Origin: Bacillota bacterium | GTDB taxonomy: Bacteria > Bacillota > Clostridia > Oscillospirales > Acutalibacteraceae | Length of the DNA stretch: 8,491 bases | Reading direction: 5' to 3' | Assembly: GCA_023417635.1 (NCBI GenBank) | Contig: JAEZFF010000019.1 | Location: 1 to 8,491 of the forward strand | In this document: one piece after another, positions 1-6,275 of the stretch | How positions within the stretch are numbered: position 1 is the first letter of the stretch | Layout of the letters: the number at the start of each line of letters is the position of its first letter | Translations under genes and position numbers: made by a program | The notes under the pieces: model-generated | Told to the model about the DNA's origin: nothing | The model's database searches: none | The model's input: only the letters and a program-made list of their open reading frames with translations

Positions 1-74
1 ATGAACAAGCTAACGGCAACAATGATCTGCTTTTTCAGACTGGCTGATTTAAAAGCCCCTAATTTTTGTGACAT
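1..74 (-). CDS. 5' end of a truncated membrane-associated protein gene, product unknown
   Basis: Reading leftwards from an ATG at 74, the frame stays open to the window edge (24 codons plus two bases). The peptide begins MSQKLGAF, continues with a basic stretch ending LKKQ, and then turns hydrophobic (IIVAVSLF). A short basic N-terminus followed by a membrane segment is typical of sensor proteins such as chemotaxis receptors, histidine kinases or cyclase sensors, but too little is visible to choose. Two purine-rich sequences lie upstream: GGAAGGAG at 94-87 (12-nt spacing, rather long) and GAGGG at 82-78 (3-nt spacing, short). The only other nearby ATG (84) runs into a stop after 11 codons. 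A strong promoter at 176-204 points at this gene, which is the main support for it. Confidence 0.5.
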   Translation of the reverse strand, partial: MSQKLGAFKSASLKKQIIVAVSLF

Positions 75-175
75 AATCCCTCATTGCTCCTTCCGAAAAA
101 TGAAAATACTGCAAAATTTGATTCAACTATCCTGGATTATTTGGAAAAGCATGTAATTAATAATTCTAATATAAG

Positions 176-204
176 AGTATAACCGGAAATAGGAAAAATG
201 TCAA
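176..204 (-). promoter_or_regulatory. Near-consensus housekeeping promoter for the gene leaving the left edge
   Basis: On the minus strand a perfect -35 box TTGACA (204-199) is followed after exactly 17 nt by a -10 box TATACT (181-176). This is a textbook SigA/sigma-70 arrangement. Transcription would start near 169, giving a leader of roughly 95 nt before the ATG at 74. It lies downstream of the terminator at 244-288, so the left-edge gene appears to be its own transcription unit, separate from the glycosyltransferase operon. Confidence 0.65.
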
Positions 205-243
205 ATAATTTATTTGATTATTAACATAATTGCGGCATTATGC

Positions 244-288
244 ACAAAAATAAGCTTTTATTTTCTAGAACACCAGAAAATAAAAGCT
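244..288 (-). terminator. Intrinsic terminator of the glycosyltransferase / DUF6020 operon
   Basis: AGCTTTTATTTTCT (253-266) and its exact reverse complement (275-288) form a perfect 14-bp stem around an 8-nt loop. On the minus strand the stem is followed by TTATTTTTG (252-244), a U-rich tract as expected for rho-independent termination. It lies about 70 nt past the stop codon at 360. The stem is unusually A/T-rich, with only three G-C pairs, so it may be a weaker terminator. On the plus strand no comparable U tract follows. Confidence 0.6.
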
Positions 289-359
289 CACAAAGTACTA
301 AATTTTGTATAATTTTTAAAATTGTTCTATAGTTAGGAGGCTAAATCTAGGAAAGCCTT

Positions 360-2201
360 TTATGCCTTGCTTGCCGGCACGGTGGAAACATCTGCTTGTG
401 TCTTATCTGGAACAGATGGTTCCGCTGGCTTTTCGTCAGCTGATTTTTCAGCAGCCGGCTCCCGAACCGGAAAAGCAAACAGCACAGTTGCAGGCAGCGT
501 CATGGCGAAAGCAAACATATAGCGAAACTCGCAATAGACCGGCGTTGCAAGCATCAGTGTGCCCCACAGGACTAGCAGGGGAAGAAGCGCAAGCAGCAGG
601 CGGCCTTTTCTACGAATCACCAGGATGCAGGCCGCAAAAATTGAAATCCAGAAAAGGGTGGCAATGCTGACAAGCCCGGAAAGGACCGGAATGCTTTGCT
701 GAAGATCCTGAAAGGCTTTCTGCATGACGGAACGGTTCGCACCCATGTGCAGTGGGTCCGACATAAAGAGGCCGTGCCCCTGTGCGCCGTAGCCTTCCCT
801 GATGCCGTCGTATACCGTCCAGTTTGTTGTGCCAATATGCCAATAGCCATAAGTCTGCCAGCCATAGGCGTTCACATAGCTTTTCAAGTTTGCAGGCAGC
901 ATCTGTGCCCATATTTTCAAAAAGTTTAACTTGTTTTTTTCCAAAAAAGCGTCATTAAACTGTTTGTCGAATTTAATCCCATTGCTGGAATGCGGCTGGT
1001 AAGCTTTTTTCATTTCATCAAGCGGTAAAAGCTGGTTGAGAAACTGTTTTTGTTCTTCGGTCATCTTTCCATTGTGAGCCACCGAGTAGCCGATTTGCTG
1101 GAGTGGGATGCCGACGGATTCCGCAAACGGGCTCGGTGCTATTTTCAAGGCGCTGTAGATTGGCCCCTGAACGACCGGAACCAGCACCAGCACAGCCACA
1201 AAGCCGGGGAGCAGACGTTTCCAGCTTTTCCGGCACATAATTAAAATGACGGCAAGCGTTACAAAAATAATAAAATACCCGTTGTTCCGCAGAAACGCAA
1301 CCAGCAGATTCAGCAGCAGAAACCAGAGAAAGTTTTTACGGCTTTTCAGCCACTGACCGCTGCTTTGGGCAATGTCGAAAACATTCAGAACATACAGCAA
1401 AACAAGTGCGCCGAACAGCACGTCTTTCCACATGGTGGAGGAGTACAGCGGGAAGACGGGGTTTAGAATGAAATAGGCCAGCGTAAGGACCATAACAAAC
1501 AGCGGCATCTTCTTTTTTGTTTCCCAGCCGACTAAGTAGGCTGTCATTACAGCCATGGCAGCCGTTTGAAATGTCAGAAATAATGCGGCGCCAAAGTTCA
1601 GGTCTTTTCCGATGGCCTGCGCAAAGAGGAAGAACGGTCTCATCAGTAGAATATAGGCCACAGGCTGCTGGTTCGAAAGGCCCGCAATGCCTACCGCGCG
1701 CACGATGCAGGCCAGGGAATCCGGCGAAACACTGCCTGGGTAGTAGACAAAAAGGCAGGGAATCCAAGACAAGAACAGCAGAACAGCACTCAGCAGCCAA
1801 ACCTTACCCGGTGCAAAGCGCGGTTTTTCACCAAGCTTTATGGGATGGTGAAGAACGGCATTAGCAACCCAGGAGAAAAAGAAAAAGAACACCGCAGAAA
1901 GAGCTGCCCAGTAGATAATATTTTTTACAAGTGTTCTGTTTGCCGCACCGCAGGCTAAGCCTCCGATGACGAAGGAAGCGGAAATCAGGCAGGAAAAAAC
2001 GGCGCAGTTTACAAACAGACGCCGGCTGCGAATCTTAGAAACCCGTAGTATGAGATAGCCCATTGCGAGCACTGCAGCGGCAAGCAGCGACGCCGGGAAA
2101 TTAAAATACCGGAACAGTGCCAGTACCAGAACAAGGCTCAAAAGAAGTGCCGCCGCACCGACGGCTGGGGTGATCTTCGGGTTTTCAGCGGTCTTTGTCA
2201 T
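360..2201 (-). CDS. Polytopic membrane protein, DUF6020 / GT-C-like glycosyltransferase
   Basis: This 613-residue protein has about a dozen hydrophobic segments and no recognisable soluble catalytic domain. Its most telling motif is YPGSVSPDS at residues 154-162, after a membrane segment and at the expected outer face; MWKDVLFG (257-264), RNNGYF (305-310) and EFRYMFA (558-564) are further islands that I associate with DUF6020-type proteins. That family resembles GT-C enzymes, which use lipid-linked sugars outside the membrane and place an acidic residue in the first outer loop; here D161 is the candidate. A hydrophilic stretch (about 350-500) lies between membrane segments and is probably extracytoplasmic. 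The last ~35 residues are rich in A, P, E and K. The gene overlaps the upstream glycosyltransferase by 17 nt and has its own GAGGTGA site 6 nt before the ATG. Transfer of a polyprenyl-phosphate sugar to a surface polymer or protein is inferred; the substrate is unknown. Confidence 0.85.
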   Translation of the reverse strand: MTKTAENPKITPAVGAAALLLSLVLVLALFRYFNFPASLLAAAVLAMGYLILRVSKIRSRRLFVNCAVFSCLISASFVIGGLACGAANRTLVKNIIYWAALSAVFFFFFSWVANAVLHHPIKLGEKPRFAPGKVWLLSAVLLFLSWIPCLFVYYPGSVSPDSLACIVRAVGIAGLSNQQPVAYILLMRPFFLFAQAIGKDLNFGAALFLTFQTAAMAVMTAYLVGWETKKKMPLFVMVLTLAYFILNPVFPLYSSTMWKDVLFGALVLLYVLNVFDIAQSSGQWLKSRKNFLWFLLLNLLVAFLRNNGYFIIFVTLAVILIMCRKSWKRLLPGFVAVLVLVPVVQGPIYSALKIAPSPFAESVGIPLQQIGYSVAHNGKMTEEQKQFLNQLLPLDEMKKAYQPHSSNGIKFDKQFNDAFLEKNKLNFLKIWAQMLPANLKSYVNAYGWQTYGYWHIGTTNWTVYDGIREGYGAQGHGLFMSDPLHMGANRSVMQKAFQDLQQSIPVLSGLVSIATLFWISIFAACILVIRRKGRLLLALLPLLVLWGTLMLATPVYCEFRYMFAFAMTLPATVLFAFPVREPAAEKSADEKPAEPSVPDKTQADVSTVPASKA

Positions 2202-3126
2202 GCCGGTTCACCTCGGTGTAAAGATTCATCAGGAGTTCCGTCGTCTGCTTTTTCAGCTTTACGATAATATTGAGGATGACGCCGGAAAAAAAAGAGAGCA
2301 GCGAGCAGATGCCAAAGGAAACACCCACAATCAAAGTTGGAAAACGTGGGACAAGTCCGGTTACCAAATATTCGTGTAGCACCGGAATCATGCAGCAGAG
2401 CGCCGCAGCCAGAAACAGAAGGGCAACGATGCCGAAAAAAGCAAACGGTTTGTATTCCATAAAAAGGCGGAAAATCGTCCGCAGAACCTTGAATCCGTCG
2501 GAATAGGTATTCAGTTTTGAAACGCTGCCGTCCGGCCTGTCGCGGTACTGGATTGGGATTTCGCGCACTATGAAGTTTCGCTCTACAGCGTAAATCGTCA
2601 TTTCGGTTTCTATTTCAAATCCATGGGAAAGAACCGGAAAGTTCTTTACAAAAGCTGGGCTGAAAGCGCGGTAACCCGTCATAATGTCGCAGACGTGCGT
2701 ATGGAAGATGTGGTTAATGAGACCGCGCACCATTACGTTCCCCATATTGTGAAAAGGACGCTTGTTTTCCTGAAAATAAGTGGAAGAGAGCCTGTCCCCA
2801 TTTACCATGTCAGCTTTTCCTTCCAGTATCAGGCGAGCCATTTTCGGCGCGTTTTCTGCTGGGTAAGTGTCATCACCGTCCGTCATCAGGTAACAGTCGG
2901 CCTGAATATCGCGGAACATACTGCGTATGACATTGCCCTTGCCCTGGCGGTACTCGTGACGCACAATGGCACCCGCTTTTTCTGCAATTTCGGCTGTTCC
3001 GTCATTGGAATTATTGTCGAAAACATAAATCTCAGATTCCGGAAGTGCGGCGTGGTAATCATGCACAACTTTCGCGATTGTTTTTGCTTCGTTGTAGCAT
3101 GGAACCAGTACGGCTACTTTACTCAT
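2185..3126 (-). CDS. Family 2 glycosyltransferase, polyprenyl-phosphate sugar synthase type
   Basis: From the ATG at 3126 this is a 313-residue GT2 enzyme. The N-terminal GT-A domain shows the opening strand VAVLVPCYNE (4-13), DNNSNDGT (37-44) and the metal/nucleotide motif DGDDTYP (83-89). Further on are GYRAFS (151-156), the acidic FEIETEMT (170-177) and RDRPDGSVSKL (195-205), the pattern of dolichyl/undecaprenyl-phosphate sugar synthases such as DPM1, GtrB and CsbB. Two membrane helices follow (about 226-248 and 264-288). Such enzymes load a sugar from a nucleotide donor onto a polyprenyl phosphate at the inner face. An upstream ATG at 3150 is possible (321 residues), but the GT2 domain begins exactly at MSKVAV, GGGGAG (3144-3139) precedes 3126, and the candidate promoter would leave 3150 almost leaderless. 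The next gene overlaps by 17 nt and is the likely partner. The sugar cannot be told from sequence. Confidence 0.9.
   Translation of the reverse strand: MSKVAVLVPCYNEAKTIAKVVHDYHAALPESEIYVFDNNSNDGTAEIAEKAGAIVRHEYRQGKGNVIRSMFRDIQADCYLMTDGDDTYPAENAPKMARLILEGKADMVNGDRLSSTYFQENKRPFHNMGNVMVRGLINHIFHTHVCDIMTGYRAFSPAFVKNFPVLSHGFEIETEMTIYAVERNFIVREIPIQYRDRPDGSVSKLNTYSDGFKVLRTIFRLFMEYKPFAFFGIVALLFLAAALCCMIPVLHEYLVTGLVPRFPTLIVGVSFGICSLLSFFSGVILNIIVKLKKQTTELLMNLYTEVNRHDKDR
2208..2214 (-). promoter_or_regulatory. Shine-Dalgarno site fixing the start of the DUF6020-like gene
   Basis: GAGGTGA on the minus strand sits 6 nt before the ATG at 2201 and lies inside the 3' end of the glycosyltransferase gene. 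It fixes the start codon and shows that the second gene is translated from its own site despite the 17-nt overlap. Confidence 0.8.
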
Positions 3127-3161
3127 CTTTTTTTCCAGCTCCCCATTCATATTGATTTTTC

Positions 3162-3190
3162 ATTATAACATAATTTTCGGCAGATGCACA
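3162..3190 (-). promoter_or_regulatory. Candidate promoter of the glycosyltransferase operon (extended -10)
   Basis: On the minus strand TGTTATAAT carries a perfect -10 hexamer TATAAT (3167-3162) with the upstream TG of an extended -10. The -35 region at 17-18 nt is poor (TGTGCA or TTGTGC), consistent with an extended -10 promoter. Transcription would begin near 3155, just upstream of the GGGGAG site and the ATG at 3126, leaving a leader of only about 30 nt. Confidence 0.5.
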
Positions 3191-3224
3191 AGCCCAGATA
3201 GAACCCAGCAGGCAGAAAATTTAG

Positions 3225-3273
3225 CCGGCCGAAAAGCCGCAGTCGCCGCAGTGCTGGGGGACAGCACCGGCCG
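3225..3273. repeat. GC-rich repeat and hairpin block in the divergent intergenic region
   Basis: An isolated GC-rich island in an otherwise A/T-rich spacer. It contains the palindromic CCGGCCG twice (3225-3231 and 3267-3273), a tandem GCCGCAGT at 3236-3243 and 3245-3252 (9-bp period), and a hairpin GTGCTG (3251-3256) / CAGCAC (3262-3267) with loop GGGGA. The right CGGCCG directly abuts the hairpin and could also pair with the left copy to enclose it. It lies between the minus promoter (3162-3190) and the plus promoters (3313 onward), so neither predicted transcript contains it. That favours a DNA-level element such as a regulator site over an RNA element. The function is unknown. Confidence 0.5.
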
Positions 3274-3312
3274 CATCATTATTTGTCCTTATGGAGTTAT
3301 GTCTTGTATTCT

Positions 3313-3340
3313 TGGACAATCTGGATGGAATATTTATAAT
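3313..3340 (+). promoter_or_regulatory. Candidate distal promoter of the plus operon
   Basis: TGGACA (3313-3318; five of six -35 consensus bases) is followed after 16 nt by a perfect TATAAT (3335-3340). Transcription would start near 3347, giving a leader of about 270 nt before the preferred TTG start at 3618. Confidence 0.5.
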
Positions 3341-3380
3341 TTTCGTTATTCTGTGGAACTTAATTTTACAAAAGAATCAC

Positions 3381-3409
3381 TATACATCCTTTTTTGATTG
3401 TGCTATACT
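3381..3409 (+). promoter_or_regulatory. Candidate proximal promoter of the plus operon (extended -10)
   Basis: TATACA (3381-3386; four of six -35 bases) is followed by a 17-nt spacer and TATACT (3404-3409), preceded by the TG of an extended -10 (TGCTATACT, 3401-3409). Transcription would begin near 3416. Together with the box pair at 3313-3340 this suggests two tandem promoters for the operon. Confidence 0.45.
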
Positions 3410-3617
3410 TTATTAGCTGTTTTATTCTGCAGCCATTTTCAGCCGTTTTTCCTTTTTTGTAGGATAAGCCGTATATAGAAGAAATGCTTTCGCCGGATGT
3501 CGTGGGTTTGATTTGGCAGGCCGAACGACGCACAAGACAGAAAAATATAAATATATTTCGATACAGACTGCTGCGGAAAGACTGTCATTACAGAAAACTA
3601 AGGAAAGTGATTATACG
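3410..3617 (+). other. Long untranslated leader of the plus operon, no known riboswitch recognised
   Basis: About 200 nt separate the proximal promoter from the preferred start codon. The stretch contains a 10-bp tandem repeat, CAGCCATTTT / CAGCCGTTTT (3430-3449), a T-rich run just after it, and a possible imperfect hairpin at 3501-3530 (GTTTG at 3506-3510 against CGAAC at 3522-3526, closed by CGT/ACG). I recognise no known riboswitch or T-box consensus. The in-frame TTG at 3513 would turn part of this leader into coding sequence, but it has no convincing ribosome binding site. Confidence 0.4.
3601..3610 (+). promoter_or_regulatory. Shine-Dalgarno-like site supporting the TTG start at 3618
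   Basis: AGGAAAGTGA resembles the full anti-Shine-Dalgarno complement with one extra A and ends 7 nt before the in-frame TTG at 3618. Neither alternative start of this gene (TTG 3513, ATG 3696) has a comparable site, so this decides the start choice. Confidence 0.55.
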
Positions 3618-5381
3618 TTGGAAAGCAAAAACAACAGTGGTATTTCCCAAAAGGTTGCGGGTGCCCCACAGAAAAAAGCAGATCATACTTTTGCAATGAA
3701 AATGAAAAACTTGTGGAAGGATGACCGAACCTATAAAAAAAGGCTGCTATTGGCGTTAATTGTAATTTTTTCAGCTTGCTTTACATTTCTCTTTTTCGGT
3801 CCGATGGAGATCACTGCCTATGCGCAGGCTTCGCTCGTTTTCAGCATGAAAATGGCGCTGCCGGTGATGGCCATCGTTGCGGTCATTATTTGCGCGGCGG
3901 CTGCTTTGGTAATAGCGCTGCTGCATGGCAAAGTCTTTGACTACCTTCTTACTGCAGTATTCTCAGCATTGATATGCGGTTACCTGCAAGGGAACTTTTT
4001 TAACGGAAAGCTTGCTGCCCTTACAGGGGACTCTGTCAAGTGGGAACTTCAAAAATTCGGTATGGTGGGTAACTTTTTTCTGTGGCTGCTGATTTTTTTA
4101 ATTCCGTTTGTGGTGCTGTATGTCAGCAGAAAAGTCTGGAAGAACGTTCTTATTTATGTTTCCGCTGCATTGGTTGTGATGCAGGCCGTTGCATTTGTAA
4201 CGATTTTCACGAACGGCACGGCAGACACAGCATCAAATAAAGACAATTATCTTACCACCAGCGAGATGGGCGATTACTCCACCAAACATAATACGCTGGT
4301 CTTTCTGCTGGACAGAATGGACTACGAACATGTTGAGGAAATTCAAAAGCAGGATCCAACGTTCTTTAATAAGCTGGATGGCTTCACGACTTACAACAAC
4401 GCAATTTCTGAGCACGCGCGCACTATGCCGGCCATCAATTATCTTTTTACCAATGATAATCGGCTGTGGAACGTACCGGCTGAGAAATACTTTGAAACTT
4501 CTTGGAGTCAGGGCGGAAAGAATCTGCTGAAGGATATCAAAAACCAGAATTACAAAATTGATTTCTATACGGAGATTGGCTTGATTTTCGGGAATGGCAG
4601 TACCGTAAAAAATGAGATTTCCAATATGTCCTGCAGTGTCAATCAGGTGAGTTACAACAACTTGATTCGGAGTTTGAGCAAACTTTCGGCATACCGCTAC
4701 GCACCTCTTTCCATGAAACCGTTTTTCTGGTGCGACACAGATGACATCAACCACAGTATCTACTCACACAGCGCGATGTACCAGATTGATGAAACCCTGT
4801 ACGACCGTGTAGGCGATTTTCACTTGACGGACAAGACAAATTATTTCAAATATTATCATTTTATGGGTTCCCATACTCCTTATACAGTGAACGCAGAGGG
4901 TGTAAGAACCGGAAAAACAGATGTTGTAAGCCAGACAAAAGGAAACTTCAACATTCTTTTCCGCGCTTTCAACAAAATGAAGAAACTGGGGATTTATAAA
5001 GATTCTACCATCTTGATTTTAGCCGACCATGGCGAGCCGGTAAGCGACTATTGCCCGCTGAAAAAAGCCAACCGCATCGGCTTCTTCTACAAGCCTGCGG
5101 GAAGCGCGGGCACACCGCTGAAAACTTCGCACGCCCCGGTTTCGTTTTTGAATGTGCCGGCAAGCATGGCAAAGTCGGCTGGCATAAAAGATTACCATAA
5201 GTACGGCAAACCGATTGAGGAAGTAGGCGAAAATGATAAGGTGACCCGTTATTTCTATAAGAGTATTGTAGAGGGCGGAAAAGAAAAAACGGTTTATAAA
5301 TATCAGATAGACGGCGACGCTGCCAACTTCAAAAACTGGAAAATTATCAGCGTCCAACCGGCAAAATATTCGTTTTGGTAA
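3618..5381 (+). CDS. Membrane-anchored sulfatase-fold protein, LtaS-like phosphotransferase
   Basis: From the TTG at 3618 this is a 587-residue protein. After a basic, hydrophilic N-terminus it has five hydrophobic segments within about residues 39-205, then a large extracytoplasmic domain of the alkaline phosphatase/sulfatase fold. This is the layout of lipoteichoic acid synthase LtaS. Metal and catalytic candidates are D232 in FLLDRMDYE, the nucleophile T269 in HARTMPAINYL, H419 in MGSHTPY (at the place of the LtaS histidine in SNHFPY), D470-H471 in LADHGEP, and H505 in SHAPVSFLN. LtaS relatives move glycerol phosphate from phosphatidylglycerol to a growing polymer; others transfer phosphoethanolamine or act as phosphodiesterases, so the substrate is not settled. 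It is the first gene of the operon, 27 nt before the next start. If translation begins at TTG 3513 the protein gains 35 residues; ATG 3696 lacks a ribosome binding site. Confidence 0.85.
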   Translation: MESKNNSGISQKVAGAPQKKADHTFAMKMKNLWKDDRTYKKRLLLALIVIFSACFTFLFFGPMEITAYAQASLVFSMKMALPVMAIVAVIICAAAALVIALLHGKVFDYLLTAVFSALICGYLQGNFFNGKLAALTGDSVKWELQKFGMVGNFFLWLLIFLIPFVVLYVSRKVWKNVLIYVSAALVVMQAVAFVTIFTNGTADTASNKDNYLTTSEMGDYSTKHNTLVFLLDRMDYEHVEEIQKQDPTFFNKLDGFTTYNNAISEHARTMPAINYLFTNDNRLWNVPAEKYFETSWSQGGKNLLKDIKNQNYKIDFYTEIGLIFGNGSTVKNEISNMSCSVNQVSYNNLIRSLSKLSAYRYAPLSMKPFFWCDTDDINHSIYSHSAMYQIDETLYDRVGDFHLTDKTNYFKYYHFMGSHTPYTVNAEGVRTGKTDVVSQTKGNFNILFRAFNKMKKLGIYKDSTILILADHGEPVSDYCPLKKANRIGFFYKPAGSAGTPLKTSHAPVSFLNVPASMAKSAGIKDYHKYGKPIEEVGENDKVTRYFYKSIVEGGKEKTVYKYQIDGDAANFKNWKIISVQPAKYSFW

Positions 5382-5408
5382 ATAAGAACTGGAATAGGAG
5401 CATTGAAT

Positions 5409-5744
5409 ATGAAAAAGAAAAGTATGGTTTTCTCATTTGCAGCATTTTTTGTTCTTGGTACATTCTTCTTCTCTCTAGCAGCAAACGCTTACATCGACCC
5501 TTCGGCAATGACCTATCTTGTTCAGGTTATTGTTGGTATCGTAATTGCGGGCGGTGCAGCAGTCGGCTTTTATTTCAAAAAGCTGAAGCGTAAACTCATG
5601 AAAGACGGCGTTAAAAAACTGGAAGAGGATGACACGAAAAAAACAGCTGTGCAGGCTCAGACATCGTTTGAAAATGACGATGAGTTTGACGACAGCAAAC
5701 TTTCACAGGATGAGTTGAATGTTTTGAATGGCAAAAAAGAATAA
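5409..5744 (+). CDS. Small AYIDP-motif membrane protein with predicted signal peptide
   Basis: This 111-residue protein starts at ATG 5409, 8 nt after AGGAG (5396-5400); a TTG at 5403 is too close to that site. Residues 1-27 form a signal peptide (KKK, hydrophobic core, SLAANA), and the AxA site falls directly before YIDP (28-31). A second hydrophobic segment follows (about 36-56, GIVIAGGAAVGFYF), then a basic FKKLKRK stop-transfer, a charged stretch and a strongly acidic tail (ENDDEFDD, 88-95). If cleaved, the mature protein would expose a few residues outside and keep the tail in the cytoplasm. From memory, small proteins with AYIDP before a single helix are common in clostridia near sulfatase-type genes; I know no assigned function. 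Its end overlaps the signal peptidase gene by 17 nt, suggesting coupled translation. It may be a small accessory subunit of a neighbouring membrane enzyme. Confidence 0.85.
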   Translation: MKKKSMVFSFAAFFVLGTFFFSLAANAYIDPSAMTYLVQVIVGIVIAGGAAVGFYFKKLKRKLMKDGVKKLEEDDTKKTAVQAQTSFENDDEFDDSKLSQDELNVLNGKKE

Positions 5745-6258
5745 TTCAAAAGAGCCGCGGGGCAATTACCGTTTTCTGATTCTTGTAGCCGCGGCATTGC
5801 TTTTGTCTTTTTTGGTCAGTACTTTTTTTTACAGCAATGCCAGAGTGTACGGTGCTTCCATGTCGCCTCGCCTGGAAGACGGCAACTGGATTATTGTTGA
5901 CCGAAGGGCGTACTGTGAAAAGGGCCCGGCGTATGGTGATATTGTTGTTGTAAAAAAGCCGGATGTGACGGGGCAGCCGATTATTAAGCGTGTGATGGCT
6001 TTGCCACGCGACACACTTGCAATCCGCTCGGGCCGCTTTTACCGCAATGGCCGACCGGTTACGCATGACTTTGCGGCGATGGATAAAAGTGAAAATATGC
6101 GGGAAATAAAGGTGCCCAGCGGATGTTACTTTTTGATGGGGGACAACCGCAGAGTTTCGAATGACTCGCGAAAGTGGAAAAAGCCTTTTGTCCGAAGAGA
6201 TGAGATTATAGGGAAAGCTGTGCTTCGTTTCTTGCCCGGCTTTTCTGATTTAAGGTAA
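5728..6258 (+). CDS. lepB: Signal peptidase I (type I leader peptidase, family S26)
   Basis: This 176-residue protein has one N-terminal membrane anchor (about 16-34) and all the conserved boxes of signal peptidase I. They are GASMSP with catalytic Ser44, DGNWIIVDRR (51-60), YGDIVVVK (69-76), IIKRVMALPRD with the catalytic Lys87, and the C-terminal GDNRRVSNDSR (138-148). The length and single anchor fit Gram-positive SipS/SipT-type enzymes, which cut signal peptides of exported proteins at the outer face after AxA. It starts at ATG 5728 inside the 3' end of the small-protein gene, with only a distant AGGATGAG (5707-5714), so translation is probably coupled. Placement directly after a gene whose product ends its signal peptide in ANA suggests that product as a substrate (inference). 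The genome may well have further signal peptidases, so this one could be specialised. Confidence 0.95.
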   Translation: MAKKNNSKEPRGNYRFLILVAAALLLSFLVSTFFYSNARVYGASMSPRLEDGNWIIVDRRAYCEKGPAYGDIVVVKKPDVTGQPIIKRVMALPRDTLAIRSGRFYRNGRPVTHDFAAMDKSENMREIKVPSGCYFLMGDNRRVSNDSRKWKKPFVRRDEIIGKAVLRFLPGFSDLR

Positions 6259-6275
6259 GCGTAAGGAAGAAAAAT

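Noticed and set aside
1..156. Plus-strand open frame starting with ATG at position 1 and ending TAA at 156 (51 codons)
   Set aside because: It has no visible upstream context and no recognisable protein character. The opposite strand carries a consensus promoter and ribosome-binding-like sequences for a different gene.
362..670. 102-codon plus-strand open frame preceded by an AGGAAAG-like sequence
   Set aside because: It is antisense to the end of the DUF6020-like gene, and its composition shows no protein family. The purine-rich stretch is likely chance.
2623..3168. 181-codon plus-strand open frame
   Set aside because: It lies antisense to the GT2 glycosyltransferase, whose motifs (DGDDTYP, GYRAFS) are unmistakable. 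The frame has no domain and no ribosome binding site.
3484..3699. 71-codon plus-strand open frame in the leader of the LtaS-like gene, considered as a leader peptide
   Set aside because: It is very rich in Arg and Lys with no recognisable features, has no good ribosome binding site, and overlaps the next gene in another frame.
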